From positions 1-64,000 of the forward strand of contig NZ_NPMS01000004.1 of NCBI RefSeq assembly GCF_002266285.1: a stretch of 64,000 nt of DNA, in the 5' to 3' direction. Within the stretch, counting starts at the first letter, position 1. Every line of letters starts with the position of its first letter. Positions 1 through 8,759 of this stretch are shown piece after piece. The position numbers and the translations under genes are program-made. The notes under the pieces were generated by a model. The model did not search any database. It was not told the DNA's origin and worked only from the letters and a program-made list of their open reading frames with translations. Source of the DNA: Virgibacillus indicus (lineage in GTDB: Bacteria > Bacillota > Bacilli > Bacillales > Amphibacillaceae).

Positions 1-164
1 GGAATTAACACCAATCAATTCCATCAATTGTCTTAGCTTTTCAGAAGTGTTACCTTCTGAGTTTCTTAAAGAAAAAACAGTTCATGTTTTTCCTGACATA
101 CTGGTTGTTTTGTTCAGTTTTCAAGGAGCAAATTTCAATGTCGCTTCATTTTTGCGACCTGATA
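1..164 (-). other. Leader of an rRNA operon (16S gene off the left edge)
   Basis: Read on the minus strand, the left edge looks like the transcribed leader of a ribosomal RNA operon. A GTCGC/GCGAC hairpin (140-158) follows directly behind the -10 box of the nearest promoter, and the block TTGAAAACTGAACAAAAC (107-124) is a phrase usually seen in Bacillaceae rRNA leaders and spacers. No 16S sequence lies inside the window, so the operon itself is inferred. Confidence 0.6.
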
Positions 165-194
165 AATATATCACACAAGTAAAAACATTGTCAA
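165..194 (-). promoter_or_regulatory. rRNA-type promoter, proximal
   Basis: On the minus strand TTGACA (189-194) and TATATT (165-170) are separated by 18 bp. The leader hairpin GTCGC/GCGAC starts about 7 bp downstream of the -10 box. Confidence 0.6.
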
Positions 195-249
195 TAATTA
201 ATTTTATTTTGCATCTATTTGAATCGACAACTTTTTACCGTGGACAGTT

Positions 250-279
250 ATTATATCACTTCTATTTACATTCTGTCAA
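250..279 (-). promoter_or_regulatory. rRNA-type promoter, middle
   Basis: On the minus strand a perfect TTGACA (274-279) and a perfect TATAAT (250-255) are separated by 18 bp. It reads in the same direction as the proximal promoter 85 bp further left. Confidence 0.65.
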
Positions 280-379
280 TATTCCATTTACATTCTATCA
301 ACATAAGCAGACATTTTTTTAATGCAGTGCTAAGCTCTTATACATTTATCTTTCACCGCTGTTTTTGACAGCAAAATCA

Positions 380-408
380 ATAATACATTCACAGCACATA
401 AAAGTCAA
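380..408 (-). promoter_or_regulatory. rRNA-type promoter, distal
   Basis: On the minus strand TTGACT (403-408) and TATTAT (380-385) are separated by 17 bp. It is the third promoter of a tandem set reading left; the multiplicity is typical of rRNA operons. Its -35 lies next to the hairpin that ends the rhodanese gene. Confidence 0.45.
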
Positions 409-419
409 TACTTTTTTAA

Positions 420-440
420 CCTTTCATGTGCTGTGAAAGG
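420..440 (-). terminator. Probable terminator of the rhodanese gene
   Basis: CCTTTCA and TGAAAGG form a 7-bp stem over a 7-base loop about 30 bp past the stop codon of the rhodanese gene. On the minus strand it is followed by an A-rich rather than a T-rich run, so termination would be inefficient. A longer 12-bp inverted repeat (388-399/426-437) overlaps it. Confidence 0.35.
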
Positions 441-471
441 TTAGAGCTTTTCCATACCTATCAATTACCTG

Positions 472-777
472 CTAAATAATAACTTCTCCCTGCCACTCAA
501 GCATTCCGCCCCGCATGTTTGAAACATCTAGTCCGTGTTCATCCATATAAGATGCTGCTGTCATGCTTCTGCCGCCTGATCGGCATACAAAAACGTAATG
601 CTTATCCTTATCCAGTTCATCTTTTGCATAAGGTATCTTTTCCAATGGAATGTGTTTAGCATTCTCAATCATTCCCTGTGCAACTTCGTCATCTTCTCTA
701 ACATCAATAATCACAGTATCTTCATCATCTATTAATTTTTCTACTTCATTTGGTTCCAGTTCTTTTATATGTTCCAT
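472..777 (-). CDS. Single-domain rhodanese-like protein
   Basis: This 101-residue protein is one rhodanese domain. The family carries sulfur as a cysteine persulfide and passes it to acceptors such as cyanide or thiolation enzymes. The active-site loop CRSGGRS with the catalytic Cys at about residue 65 is intact, and the strand-turn VIIDVRE near residue 25 is the usual CH2A-type motif. There is no signal peptide, so it should be cytoplasmic. The start at 777 is preferred over an upstream ATG at 786 because GAGAGG then sits 9 bases upstream. It is transcribed alone, and the physiological acceptor cannot be told from the sequence. Confidence 0.9.
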   Translation of the reverse strand: MEHIKELEPNEVEKLIDDEDTVIIDVREDDEVAQGMIENAKHIPLEKIPYAKDELDKDKHYVFVCRSGGRSMTAASYMDEHGLDVSNMRGGMLEWQGEVII

Positions 778-887
778 TTTCCTCATCCTCTCTTCTAAAT
801 TTCATATGTTTATCATACTTTTTTCGGGAATAGCTTGCAAACAAATGACATAATCTAACAGTATCAAACAAGGATGGAGAGATCGCT

Positions 888-1640
888 ATGAAGAAGTTAA
901 CTCTATTTGCATTGGCTTTAATAATTTCAGTTAGTATAAACCACACAGCAATTGCTTCTGAAAAAGAACCGGAAGCTTTTATTATCGAGACCTATGAGTC
1001 TGACGTCACTGGTGATGGAGTTGACGAGACCATTGAACTGAAAGGAATATTATTTTCCGAATCTGCCAGCTACTACCGGGAAATATGGGCTGAGATTACC
1101 AGTAAGCATGATGAACATTGGAAAATAACATATGGCGGTGGATATGAACCTGTCCTTCAGTTCGTCGATTTAAATCACGATCAGATAAATGATATTTTCT
1201 ATCAAAGTCCAACTGGAGGCAGTGGCGGGCTTTATACTTACCAGCTGAATACATTGGCAAACGAAAAATTAACGGATATTCCCCTTCCCGAGCAGCGTTA
1301 TATAAAGGGAAGTTTTCAGGAAAACTTTAATGTTACCATTCAAATTACACCTGAAGGCAAACCAATTGTAGTTGATGTTAAGGACCGGGCAGATGATTAT
1401 ATTCGTCTTGGAATTTATGATACAGAGGGGAACTTGCTGAAGCCAAAATCAGTTATGATTGATCCAATTGCTTTTTATGACCCTGTCTTAATCAGTAAAA
1501 GCAAAGGTTATGGACTAAAAAGCTATCAGCAAATAAGCGGGGCATATCATGCAGACCAATTGGGAACGATTGAAACACTCTGGTATTACGAAGACAATGA
1601 ATGGATTATTTTAAAGACGGACTGGGTTCCAACAACGTAA
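888..1640 (+). CDS. Secreted protein with calcium-loop-like repeats
   Basis: I do not recognise a named family. The 250-residue product begins with a clear Sec signal peptide (positive MKK, hydrophobic stretch to about residue 20, probable cleavage after AIA). The mature part contains two acidic loops, DVTGDGVDE near residue 40 and DLNHDQIND near residue 93, which resemble calcium-binding FG-GAP/dockerin-type loops. No catalytic motif is visible. A GGAGAG ribosome binding site precedes the ATG. The gene stands alone and is followed by a terminator shared with leuS. A secreted or cell-wall calcium-binding protein is a reasonable guess only. Confidence 0.75.
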   Translation: MKKLTLFALALIISVSINHTAIASEKEPEAFIIETYESDVTGDGVDETIELKGILFSESASYYREIWAEITSKHDEHWKITYGGGYEPVLQFVDLNHDQINDIFYQSPTGGSGGLYTYQLNTLANEKLTDIPLPEQRYIKGSFQENFNVTIQITPEGKPIVVDVKDRADDYIRLGIYDTEGNLLKPKSVMIDPIAFYDPVLISKSKGYGLKSYQQISGAYHADQLGTIETLWYYEDNEWIILKTDWVPTT

Positions 1641-1644
1641 ATGT

Positions 1645-1685
1645 AAAAGGATCACTTCCCTGTTCTGGAGAAGTGATCCTTTTTC
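1645..1685. terminator. Bidirectional terminator between the secreted protein gene and leuS
   Basis: The inverted repeat AAGGATCACTT/AAGTGATCCTT (1647-1657/1671-1681) is flanked by A and T runs on both sides and lies between two convergent genes. Confidence 0.85.
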
Positions 1686-1688
1686 TGA

Positions 1689-4103
1689 TTAGTTTGCTAC
1701 AACATTTACCAGCTTTCCTGGTACGACAATTACTTTTCGGATTGTCTTACCTTCCAGCCACTCCTGAAGTTTTTCGTCAGCAAGTGCGCACTTTTCAAGT
1801 TCATCTTTTGAAATATCTTTTGCTACATTAATCTTTGAACGTACCTTGCCCATAACCTGAAGGACGACTTCGACTTCATCCTCCACTAGTTTTGTCTCAT
1901 CATATACCGGCCATTGTTCATAGGTGATTGTTTCACCATGACCAAGTCGTGACCACAATTCTTCAGCCAAGTGTGGTGCAACCGGTGAGAGCATTTTTAC
2001 AAAGCCTTCGACATATTCCTTAGGAAGCTTTTCCGCTTTGTAGCCTTCATTGATAAACACCATCATTTGCGAAATACCTGTATTGAAATGAAGGTTTTCG
2101 AAATCCTCACTTACTTTTTTAACCGTCTCATGGTACACCTTATCTAATGAAGCATTTCCCTCATCCGTTATTTTACCGGACAAAGATCCATCATCATTGA
2201 TCAGCAAACGCCAAATCCGGTCAAGGAAACGTCTTGCCCCGTCCAGGCCATTTGTGGACCATGCTACTGCAGCATCAAGTGGTCCCATAAACATTTCGTA
2301 CAGGCGCAATGTGTCCGCACCATGTGAAGAAACAATATCATCAGGGTTTACAACATTCCCTTTGGATTTACTCATTTTTTCATTGCCTTCCCCAAGTATC
2401 ATTCCCTGGTTAAACAGCTTCATAAACGGTTCTTTTGTTGGGACAACTCCAATATCATATAGGAATTTATGCCAGAAGCGTGCATAAAGCAGATGAAGTA
2501 CCGCGTGCTCCGCTCCTCCGATATAAATATCAATCGGCAGCCATTCATTTAATGCTTTAGGATCAGCTAATTGTTCGCTGTTTTCAGGATCAATGAATCT
2601 TAAGAAATACCAGCAGCTTCCTGCCCATTGCGGCATGGTGCTAGTTTCCCGGCGTCCTTTCATTCCAGTTTCAGGGTCAACTACATTCAGCCAGTCACTC
2701 GCATTCGCAAGCGGCGATTCCCCGGTTCCGGATGGTTTAAAGTCTTCCATTTCCGGAAGCACCAGCGGCAGTTCCTCTTCAGGCACTGTTGTCATTGTGC
2801 CATCTTCCCAGTGAATAACTGGAATCGGCTCGCCCCAGTAACGCTGCCTTGCAAACAGCCAGTCACGCAAACGATAGGTTATTTTTTTCTCACCTTTATT
2901 TGTTTCCACAAGCCAGTCAATCATTTTTGATATAGCTTCATCCTTATCCAGACCGTTAAGAAAATCTGAATTCACATGCTTTCCATCACCAATATAGGCT
3001 TCTTTGGAAATATCTCCGCCTTCAACTACTTCTACTATAGGAAGCTCAAATTTCGTGGCAAATTCATAGTCACGCTCATCATGTGCCGGAACTGCCATGA
3101 TAGCTCCTGTTCCATAGCTCATCAACACATAATCAGCTACCCAGATTGGCATTTTTTCATTATTAACCGGATTGATTGCATAAGCACCTGTAAATACTCC
3201 AGTTTTATCTTTTGCCAGATCGGTTCGTTCCAAATCCGATTTTGTCTGTACTTTATTCAAATAAGTTTCTACAGCCTCTTTCTGTTCGGCAGAAACAATC
3301 GATTTAACAAACGGATGCTCTGGAGCAAGAACAGCGTAACTGGCACCAAACAATGTGTCCGGTCTAGTTGTAAAGACAGTGAAATCCTTATCAGAACCTT
3401 CAATAGTAAACGTCACTTCGGCACCTTCAGAGCGGCCAATCCAATTTCGCTGCATATCTTTAATGCTCTCCGGCCAATCCAATTCTTCCAGATCCTCAAG
3501 CAGCCGATCCGCATATGCGGTAATTTTCAACATCCATTGCTTCATCGGTTTGCGTACTACTGGATGCCCGCCTCGTTCACTTTTTCCATCAATAACTTCT
3601 TCATTGGCCAAAACCGTGCCAAGTGCCGGGCACCAATTTACCGCAACTTCATCCATATATGCCAAACCTTTTTCATACAGCTTGGTAAAAATCCATTGCG
3701 TCCACTTATAATAGTCCGGCTCCATTGTGCTGATCTCTCTGTCCCAGTCATAAGAAAAACCAAGCTCCTGGATCTGCCGTTTAAATGTAGCGATATTTTT
3801 TTCCGTAAATGCTTTCGGACTGTTGCCTGTATCAAGTGCATATTGCTCTGCAGGCAATCCAAACGCGTCCCACCCCATCGGATGAAGCACCTCATACCCC
3901 TGCATCCGCTTCATGCGTGAGAGGATATCAGTTGCCGTATACCCCTCCGGATGACCAACATGCAGTCCAGATCCTGATGGGTATGGGAACATATCCAATG
4001 CATAAAACTTCTCTTTTTCGGAAAATGTGTTTGTTTTAAATGTTTTATTTTCCATCCAATGGTTTTGCCATTTCTTTTCAATTTGCTGGTGATTAAAGCT
4101 CAT
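1689..4103 (-). CDS. leuS: Leucyl-tRNA synthetase
   Basis: Class I aminoacyl-tRNA synthetase that charges tRNA-Leu with leucine in the cytoplasm. The 804-residue protein has the normal bacterial LeuRS length. The HIGH-type motif is HVGH within [15 protein letters not shown] near residue 45, the editing (CP1) domain contains the TTRPDT motif near residue 250, and KMSKSKGN lies near residue 575. The start at 4103 ([12 protein letters not shown]) is chosen because GAGGAGG sits just upstream; the longer in-frame extension to 4133 overlaps the T-box leader's downstream end and has no ribosome binding site. Expression should be set by the leucine T-box directly upstream. Confidence 0.98.
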   Translation of the reverse strand: MSFNHQQIEKKWQNHWMENKTFKTNTFSEKEKFYALDMFPYPSGSGLHVGHPEGYTATDILSRMKRMQGYEVLHPMGWDAFGLPAEQYALDTGNSPKAFTEKNIATFKRQIQELGFSYDWDREISTMEPDYYKWTQWIFTKLYEKGLAYMDEVAVNWCPALGTVLANEEVIDGKSERGGHPVVRKPMKQWMLKITAYADRLLEDLEELDWPESIKDMQRNWIGRSEGAEVTFTIEGSDKDFTVFTTRPDTLFGASYAVLAPEHPFVKSIVSAEQKEAVETYLNKVQTKSDLERTDLAKDKTGVFTGAYAINPVNNEKMPIWVADYVLMSYGTGAIMAVPAHDERDYEFATKFELPIVEVVEGGDISKEAYIGDGKHVNSDFLNGLDKDEAISKMIDWLVETNKGEKKITYRLRDWLFARQRYWGEPIPVIHWEDGTMTTVPEEELPLVLPEMEDFKPSGTGESPLANASDWLNVVDPETGMKGRRETSTMPQWAGSCWYFLRFIDPENSEQLADPKALNEWLPIDIYIGGAEHAVLHLLYARFWHKFLYDIGVVPTKEPFMKLFNQGMILGEGNEKMSKSKGNVVNPDDIVSSHGADTLRLYEMFMGPLDAAVAWSTNGLDGARRFLDRIWRLLINDDGSLSGKITDEGNASLDKVYHETVKKVSEDFENLHFNTGISQMMVFINEGYKAEKLPKEYVEGFVKMLSPVAPHLAEELWSRLGHGETITYEQWPVYDETKLVEDEVEVVLQVMGKVRSKINVAKDISKDELEKCALADEKLQEWLEGKTIRKVIVVPGKLVNVVAN

Positions 4104-4139
4104 CTGTCTTTCCTCCTCATAAACTTCCTTCAATTAAAA

Positions 4140-4380
4140 AAAGCCACTCATCCCTGTAAAAAAGGGACGAGAAGCTTCTATTTCCCGCGGTACCACCCAA
4201 ATTAACACTAAATTTTAGCGTTCACTTGTATCCTTAACGCAGATATACGGCAGAATCTACTTTAATTTCACTTCTGCAACATTAAAGGCGAGTTCATAAA
4301 TACCCAGGTACAGTTTCCACCAGCCACTGTCTCTCTATTCCTGAAGCAATTTATTACTGATCCTTCGCATAGTCGTTATA
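4140..4380 (-). promoter_or_regulatory. Leucine T-box leader of leuS
   Basis: A tRNA-sensing T-box riboswitch. The conserved antiterminator sequence TGGTACCGCG is at 4186-4195 on the minus strand. It is followed by a terminator hairpin (about 4141-4172; CTCGTCCCT/AGGGATGAG and a T run). In Stem I the context GAACTCGCC places a CUC leucine codon at 4290-4292 as the probable specifier, which matches the downstream leuS. Uncharged tRNA-Leu would stabilise the antiterminator and turn leuS on. Confidence 0.92.
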
Positions 4381-4448
4381 TTATGTATATCGAATTGTAA
4401 TGAATCGAAATTGCTTTGTCAAGGTAAGTAATCATCATTATTATATCC

Positions 4449-5147
4449 CTATTTTGTTGTTTCATAAACTTGCTCCATCCAATCAACAACATCCATTCTA
4501 TAATCATCACGGATTTGATCAACTGATTTTTGTGCTATAATTCTGCCGTCCTTCAGTAACAGCACCTCATCAAGAATTGGTTCCACTTCCCTAAGTTCAT
4601 GTGTTGTCACAATTAGGGTCTGGCTTTCTAAATTCATAAATTTGATGATGCCATTAATTATGGATTTTCGAACTAACGGATCTAGCCCAGAAAAAGGTTC
4701 ATCTAATACAATATATGGGACATTGCGGGAAAGTGTAACGGCTATTTTAACCCGGCTGAGATTTCCTTTTGATAAGTATCTTATTTTTTGCTTTACGTTC
4801 AGCTTCATAAAAGCAGCCATGTCCATTGCTTTCTTCTTGTCAAAATCTTTAAACTGGCTATGGTAAAAATCAATTAATTCCTTTATTGTAAAGTAAGGAT
4901 AAAAGTAATCCATATCAGTTAAATAAGCTAATCTATCACTTATACTTCTGTTAACCTGCTTGGAATCAATTAATACCCTGCCATTGGTAGGCCGTAATAA
5001 TCCCGCCAATAATTTTAGTATGGTTGTTTTTCCGCTGCCATTTTCGCCAATCAGCCCGATAATCTTACCGGCTTCAAGGGTTGCCGTACATTGATTAACT
5101 GCTTTATGTCTAAGGTATTTCTTCGTGACCTTTTCTAATTGAATCAC
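4449..5147 (-). CDS. ABC transporter ATPase of a YtrB-like system
   Basis: A 232-residue ATP-binding subunit. The Walker A motif is GENGSGKTT near residue 35, the signature is the variant LSKGNLSR, and Walker B is VLDEPFSGLDP. The fold and operon type match the YtrB/EcsA-like ATPases that pair with small multi-span permeases. The start is GTG at 5147 and overlaps the stop of the upstream gntR gene (GTGA), so translation is probably coupled. The partner permease is the first gene of the same operon. The transported substrate is unknown; relatives respond to cell-wall antibiotics in B. subtilis. Confidence 0.88.
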   Translation of the reverse strand: MIQLEKVTKKYLRHKAVNQCTATLEAGKIIGLIGENGSGKTTILKLLAGLLRPTNGRVLIDSKQVNRSISDRLAYLTDMDYFYPYFTIKELIDFYHSQFKDFDKKKAMDMAAFMKLNVKQKIRYLSKGNLSRVKIAVTLSRNVPYIVLDEPFSGLDPLVRKSIINGIIKFMNLESQTLIVTTHELREVEPILDEVLLLKDGRIIAQKSVDQIRDDYRMDVVDWMEQVYETTK

Positions 5148-5512
5148 TTTTTATCCCGCCCTTCGGATTGTATACTCTCAACCATCTCCTGGGTACTGAA
5201 ACCCATATCCTTCATGTCGCGAATAAATTGCTGGATGAATTCCACTTTCATGGTTTCTCTTAAAGTATCCAGTCTTTTATGATTGTCAGTTATAAACGTT
5301 CCTTGGCCGCGCTTTGTTACAACGATTTGCAAGTTTTCCAGTTCGCGGTACACTCGCTGGATCGTGTTTGCATTAACTCCCGCTTCTAAAGCATACTCCC
5401 GAACAGATGGAAGCTTTTCGCCGCCCTGCCTCACTCCACGAATAATCTCACTGGATATCCGATTCACTAATTGCTGGTATATCGGTTTATTTGCATCAAA
5501 ATCAATCCCCAT
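5144..5512 (-). CDS. GntR-family repressor, YtrA type
   Basis: A short GntR regulator of 122 residues. The N-terminal winged helix (YQQLVNRISSEII to the wing around residue 70, RGQGTFI) is present. The C-terminal ligand domain is reduced to two short helices, which defines the YtrA subfamily that controls neighbouring ABC transporters. The ATG at 5512 follows GTGGAGG and starts one base past the stop of the permease; the in-frame extension to 5536 lies inside the permease gene. It sits between the permease and the ATPase, an unusual position, because ytr regulators usually come first. Its likely operator is the inverted repeat at 6304-6337. Confidence 0.9.
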   Translation of the reverse strand: MGIDFDANKPIYQQLVNRISSEIIRGVRQGGEKLPSVREYALEAGVNANTIQRVYRELENLQIVVTKRGQGTFITDNHKRLDTLRETMKVEFIQQFIRDMKDMGFSTQEMVESIQSEGRDKK

Positions 5513-5513
5513 G

Positions 5514-6287
5514 CTATACCTCCACTTTACGGTCAAGTAAATAAGCAGAAATGAAATAAAGCAATACTGTTATTATTCCGTAAAAAACATAAGGTCCCAA
5601 ATGGATAATGGATTGCAAATCACCATTAAATTGAAACATGCCAAAAGACAGCGCCAAAAACTCTCCAGAATAGCCACTATTAACAGAGATGGAAACTGCT
5701 CCCCAATCGGTTAATGCCTTGTAAATAGCAGTAGTTCGAAACAGGCTCATCATTTGAATACTGAAAATTAATAATGCAACAACTGCAAAAATGCTTAATC
5801 CGCCTATGTATGTGCGCCATATTTGATGTAATGTCCAGAAGAAGAACAAAATGACTGCTGGATAAATAGAGACAATAATCATCTGTGCCATAATTAAAAG
5901 CAGATAAGAAAACATCTCTAAAACTGTTAAGGAGGATGATTCCCAGATCATATCAATACTCACTAAAGATAAAGATAATACAACTAAAAAAGTAAATGCA
6001 CATAATATTCCATTTAAAAATTTAACGATAAGCAATAGATGAACAGACTGCGGGTTATGCAAAAATAATTCCAAATGATTTACCTCTGAATTTAAACTGA
6101 ATATAACGGCTGCAGGTAAAATGATATATCCAAATGCCATTAACCCACTAATTGTATTTATGATTGGTGCATCATTGGTTACATTCAAAAGCAAAATGAG
6201 AATGATCGTAATAACAAATGGACCAATAAAAAAACCTTTCATCATTTTCCATTCTTTAAAATATAATCCCCTGAATGCCTGATTCAT
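5514..6287 (-). CDS. ABC-type membrane subunit of the YtrA-controlled operon
   Basis: A 257-residue protein made almost entirely of hydrophobic segments, with about six predicted membrane spans (for example near residues 20-45, 95-120, 130-155 and 165-190 and at the C terminus). No soluble domain is seen. It is the first gene of a three-gene operon with a GntR regulator and an ATPase and is therefore the membrane partner of that ATPase. The ATG at 6287 is preceded by GAGGGGTG. Alternatives such as an ABC-2 type exporter or antibiotic-sensing permease cannot be separated by eye. Confidence 0.8.
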   Translation of the reverse strand: MNQAFRGLYFKEWKMMKGFFIGPFVITIILILLLNVTNDAPIINTISGLMAFGYIILPAAVIFSLNSEVNHLELFLHNPQSVHLLLIVKFLNGILCAFTFLVVLSLSLVSIDMIWESSSLTVLEMFSYLLLIMAQMIIVSIYPAVILFFFWTLHQIWRTYIGGLSIFAVVALLIFSIQMMSLFRTTAIYKALTDWGAVSISVNSGYSGEFLALSFGMFQFNGDLQSIIHLGPYVFYGIITVLLYFISAYLLDRKVEV

Positions 6288-6303
6288 TAAAATCACCCCT
6301 CTT

Positions 6304-6337
6304 GTATTAGTGTTCTAGTTAGATAGTACACTAATAC
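6304..6337. promoter_or_regulatory. Operator-like inverted repeat upstream of the YtrA operon
   Basis: GTATTAGTGT (6304-6313) and ACACTAATAC (6328-6337) are a perfect 10-bp inverted repeat with a 14-bp gap. They lie just upstream of the first gene of the operon. The AGTGT/ACACT cores resemble the inverted repeat I recall for B. subtilis YtrA (AGTGTA, about 13 bp, TACACT). This makes autoregulation likely. Confidence 0.7.
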
Positions 6338-6410
6338 ATATAAGGTTTCAAGTTTTTCATTGTTCATGTTAAACTCAGGAACATACTAGTATCAGTAAGG
6401 AGTCATCTAA

Positions 6411-6968
6411 ATGCTTAAAGGAATTTTAGATTACGCACATTATCTTTTGAAGGAATCGGTTGAATTAGGAGAAACCGTTATCGATGCTACATGCGGCAAT
6501 GGAAATGACACCCTATTTTTAAGTGATCTTGTTGGAGGGGAGGGCCACGTGCTTGCCTTTGACATCCAGGAACAGGCGATTTCAGCTACAAAGCAAAAAG
6601 CCGCTGATCTTGGAAAAACAAACATCACCCTGATCCGCGACAGCCATGCCAATGCGGCAGACTACATAATGAGAGAAATCGGCGGAGCCATTTTTAATCT
6701 CGGATATCTGCCAAAGAGCGACAAAGCCATTATTACAAAAGCCGAATCGACCATAACAGCACTCGAGGCAATCTTAAGCTATCTTAAAAAGGATGGCCTC
6801 ATTGTTATCGTTGTTTATCATGGTCACGAAGGCGGCAAGACCGAAAAAGAAGCTGTACTAAATTATGTCACTCAGCTTGAACAAAAGGAATATCACGTAA
6901 TGCGGTATGAATTTATTAATCAGAAAAACAATCCTCCCTTTCTATTGGCTGTGCAGAATAGAAAGTAG
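6411..6968 (+). CDS. mnmM: tRNA methyltransferase MnmM (YtqB)
   Basis: A small class I S-adenosylmethionine methyltransferase of 185 residues. Motif I is DATCGNGNDT near residue 24, and the acidic end of strand 2 is AFDIQ near residue 49. The length, the N terminus (ILDYAHYLL) and the location match B. subtilis YtqB, which has been shown to make the final methylation of the wobble uridine (nm5s2U to mnm5s2U) in Gram-positive bacteria. The ATG follows AAGGAG. It is transcribed away from the YtrA operon. Older annotations call it an rRNA methylase. Confidence 0.88.
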   Translation: MLKGILDYAHYLLKESVELGETVIDATCGNGNDTLFLSDLVGGEGHVLAFDIQEQAISATKQKAADLGKTNITLIRDSHANAADYIMREIGGAIFNLGYLPKSDKAIITKAESTITALEAILSYLKKDGLIVIVVYHGHEGGKTEKEAVLNYVTQLEQKEYHVMRYEFINQKNNPPFLLAVQNRK

Positions 6969-6995
6969 TTCTAAGGCTCATGTGACGTCTTGAAG

Positions 6996-7137
6996 TTGAG
7001 AGAAAAATGCTTGGAGTTGAGAGACGTATCCATAAAGTTGAGAGATACCAGCATGAAGTCGAGAGACAATATAGAATTTCCGCTTTATCTCCCAACTTTC
7101 CTTTGCTGTCTCTCAAGTCCACTTCTTTATCTCTCAA
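6996..7137. repeat. 142-bp element of 8-mers on a 21-bp period, two opposed arms (copy 1)
   Basis: Four direct copies of TTGAGAGA (6996, 7017, 7038, and TCGAGAGA at 7059) are spaced exactly 21 bp. They are followed after 29 bp by three copies of the reverse complement (TCTCCCAA at 7088, TCTCTCAA at 7109 and 7130), again spaced 21 bp. The 13-bp spacers differ from unit to unit. A second copy with identical geometry lies at 41047-41188. It occupies the gap between mnmM and the amino acid transporter and has no good coding potential. Confidence 0.9.
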
Positions 7138-7186
7138 CTTTTGTTCCATTGCACCCCTGTCTCCATTCCCAATAATCTGATTTTTC

Positions 7187-7215
7187 TTGACTTCAGAATT
7201 TTGTTTCTTTAAAAT
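7187..7215 (+). promoter_or_regulatory. SigA-type promoter of the amino acid transporter operon
   Basis: TTGACT (7187-7192) and TAAAAT (7210-7215) are separated by 17 bp and lie about 43 bp upstream of the lipoprotein start codon. Confidence 0.65.
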
Positions 7216-7257
7216 ACAGTCTATAAATACAGTAATTAAAAACAAGGGGGCAGATTC

Positions 7258-8046
7258 ATGAAAAAATTCAGTTTATTTAGTTTATTACTTTTATTTACAC
7301 TGGCGCTCGCGGCATGTGGCAGCGGCGATTCCGAAGAGGCATCGGGAGACGGCGGTGACTCCGATTCTGATTCAAACGTATACACCGTTGGGGTTGACAC
7401 TACTTATCCGCCATTCGAATTTCAGGAAGATGGCGAACTGGTTGGGATTGACATTGATTTAATCAATGCAATCGCCGAAGATCAGGGCTTTGAAATTCAA
7501 ATTGAATCCATGGATTTCAGTGGTATTATTCCAGCAATGCAGGCTGGCGAACTCGATATCGGCATGGGTGGAATGAGTATCACAGAGGAACGAAAAGAAA
7601 CGGTTGATTTTTCCGATCCTTACTTTGAATCAGGCCTCACACTGGTAACAGCTGCAGGGAATTCAGAAATTAGCGGCTTAGAAGATTTGGAAGGTAAAAC
7701 AATCGCTGTAAAAAATGGAACAACTGGAGCAAAATTTGCTGCAGACAATGAAGCTGAATACGGCTATGAAATCGTTCAGGTAAATGACAGCACCGCAATG
7801 TTTCAGGAGGTTGGAAATGGCAGTTCCGATGTGCTTATCGAAGACTATCCTGTAATCGCCTATGCAATTGAAAAAAGCAGTCTGGATCTCCAAATCGTTG
7901 GAGATAAACTAAATGGCGATAATTATGGAATTTCTGTACTAAAAGGGCAAAATGATGAACTGCTGCAAAAAATTAATGATGGATTGGCTTCACTGAAGGA
8001 AAGTGGAAAATACGATGAAATTTTAAGCAAGTATCTTGGCGAGTAA
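7258..8046 (+). CDS. Polar amino acid ABC transporter, substrate-binding lipoprotein
   Basis: A 262-residue family 3 solute-binding protein. A lipoprotein signal ends in the lipobox LAAC (Cys at about residue 20), followed by an acidic, serine-rich linker. The mature part has the family hallmarks YPPFEF, the signature [13 protein letters not shown] and the recurring [10 protein letters not shown] and FSDPYF segments. It should be anchored outside the membrane and bind a polar amino acid; the GlnH/ArtP-type profile suggests glutamine or arginine, but the ligand cannot be fixed by eye. It heads a three-gene operon with a permease and an ATPase. A GGGGG ribosome binding site precedes the ATG. 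Confidence 0.93.
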   Translation: MKKFSLFSLLLLFTLALAACGSGDSEEASGDGGDSDSDSNVYTVGVDTTYPPFEFQEDGELVGIDIDLINAIAEDQGFEIQIESMDFSGIIPAMQAGELDIGMGGMSITEERKETVDFSDPYFESGLTLVTAAGNSEISGLEDLEGKTIAVKNGTTGAKFAADNEAEYGYEIVQVNDSTAMFQEVGNGSSDVLIEDYPVIAYAIEKSSLDLQIVGDKLNGDNYGISVLKGQNDELLQKINDGLASLKESGKYDEILSKYLGE

Positions 8047-8058
8047 AATTTGATCAGG

Positions 8059-8080
8059 GCGCGCTTTCTCAGCGCGTCTA
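8059..8080 (+). terminator. Stem-loop between binding protein and permease genes
   Basis: GCGCGCT/AGCGCGT (8059-8078) forms a GC-rich hairpin in the 68-bp gap, followed by a weak T-rich stretch. Such stem-loops commonly give more binding protein than membrane subunits by partial termination or mRNA stabilisation. Confidence 0.5.
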
Positions 8081-8114
8081 TTTCTTTTCATCATCTTTAG
8101 AAGGAGCTGAGTAC

Positions 8115-8759
8115 ATGGAAGCAATAATCGATGCACTTCCCTATTTATGGGAAGGAATAAAAGTAACTGCATATGTATTTGTATTTGCAATCATTCTTGG
8201 ATTTATTATCGGGCTTATCATGGCATTATTCCGTCTATCTCCAATCTGGATTCTCAACTGGATCGCCAAAATTTTTATTGATGCCATCCGCGGTACTCCA
8301 ATATTGGTTCAATTATTCTTTTTCTATTTTGGCTTAAATTCATTTGATTTTATATCACTTGATCGGGAAACGGCTGGGATCATCACTGTAGCTATAAATG
8401 CCGGGGCATATTTTGCAGAAATTATCCGTGCCGGGATTCAATCCATGGATAAGGGACAGACCGAAGCTGCAAGATCACTTGGTTTGTCTGGTACGCAAAA
8501 TATGCGCTACATAATTCTCCCTCAAGCGTTTAGAAGAATGCTGCCAACATTTACGAATCAGGCGATTATCAGTCTGAAGGATACTTCCTTATTATCCGTT
8601 ATTGGTATAGCCGACCTGACACAGCAGGGGCAGGTCGTTATTGCAGCAACCTTTAAAGCATTTGAAATATGGCTTGTCGTTGGTGTCATGTACTTTATCA
8701 TGATTTATCTATTATCCTTGCTCTCCAGCTATCTGGAAAGGAGATTTGAATTGCGATGA
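8115..8759 (+). CDS. Polar amino acid ABC transporter, permease
   Basis: A 214-residue inner-membrane permease of the HisM/GlnP type with about five membrane spans. The family motif [16 protein letters not shown] lies near residue 59, and the ATPase-contacting EAA loop, [13 protein letters not shown] to FRRMLP, spans about residues 116-142. It would form the channel for the substrate delivered by the upstream lipoprotein. An AAGGAG site precedes the ATG, and the stop overlaps the start of the ATPase gene by 4 bp. It is a single permease, so it probably acts as a homodimer. Confidence 0.93.
   Translation: MEAIIDALPYLWEGIKVTAYVFVFAIILGFIIGLIMALFRLSPIWILNWIAKIFIDAIRGTPILVQLFFFYFGLNSFDFISLDRETAGIITVAINAGAYFAEIIRAGIQSMDKGQTEAARSLGLSGTQNMRYIILPQAFRRMLPTFTNQAIISLKDTSLLSVIGIADLTQQGQVVIAATFKAFEIWLVVGVMYFIMIYLLSLLSSYLERRFELR

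Noticed and set aside
47..322. Open reading frame of 91 codons on the plus strand at the left edge
   Set aside because: It covers the tandem promoters and leader of the rRNA operon on the other strand, has no ribosome binding site, and the peptide resembles nothing.
388..437. Perfect 12-bp inverted repeat with a 26-base loop as a transposon end or phage attachment site
   Set aside because: No transposase, integrase or target duplication is near; overlap with the promoter and the rhodanese terminator explains it better.
2976..3920. 314-codon frame opposite leuS
   Set aside because: It is an antisense shadow of a highly conserved gene with unlikely amino acid composition.
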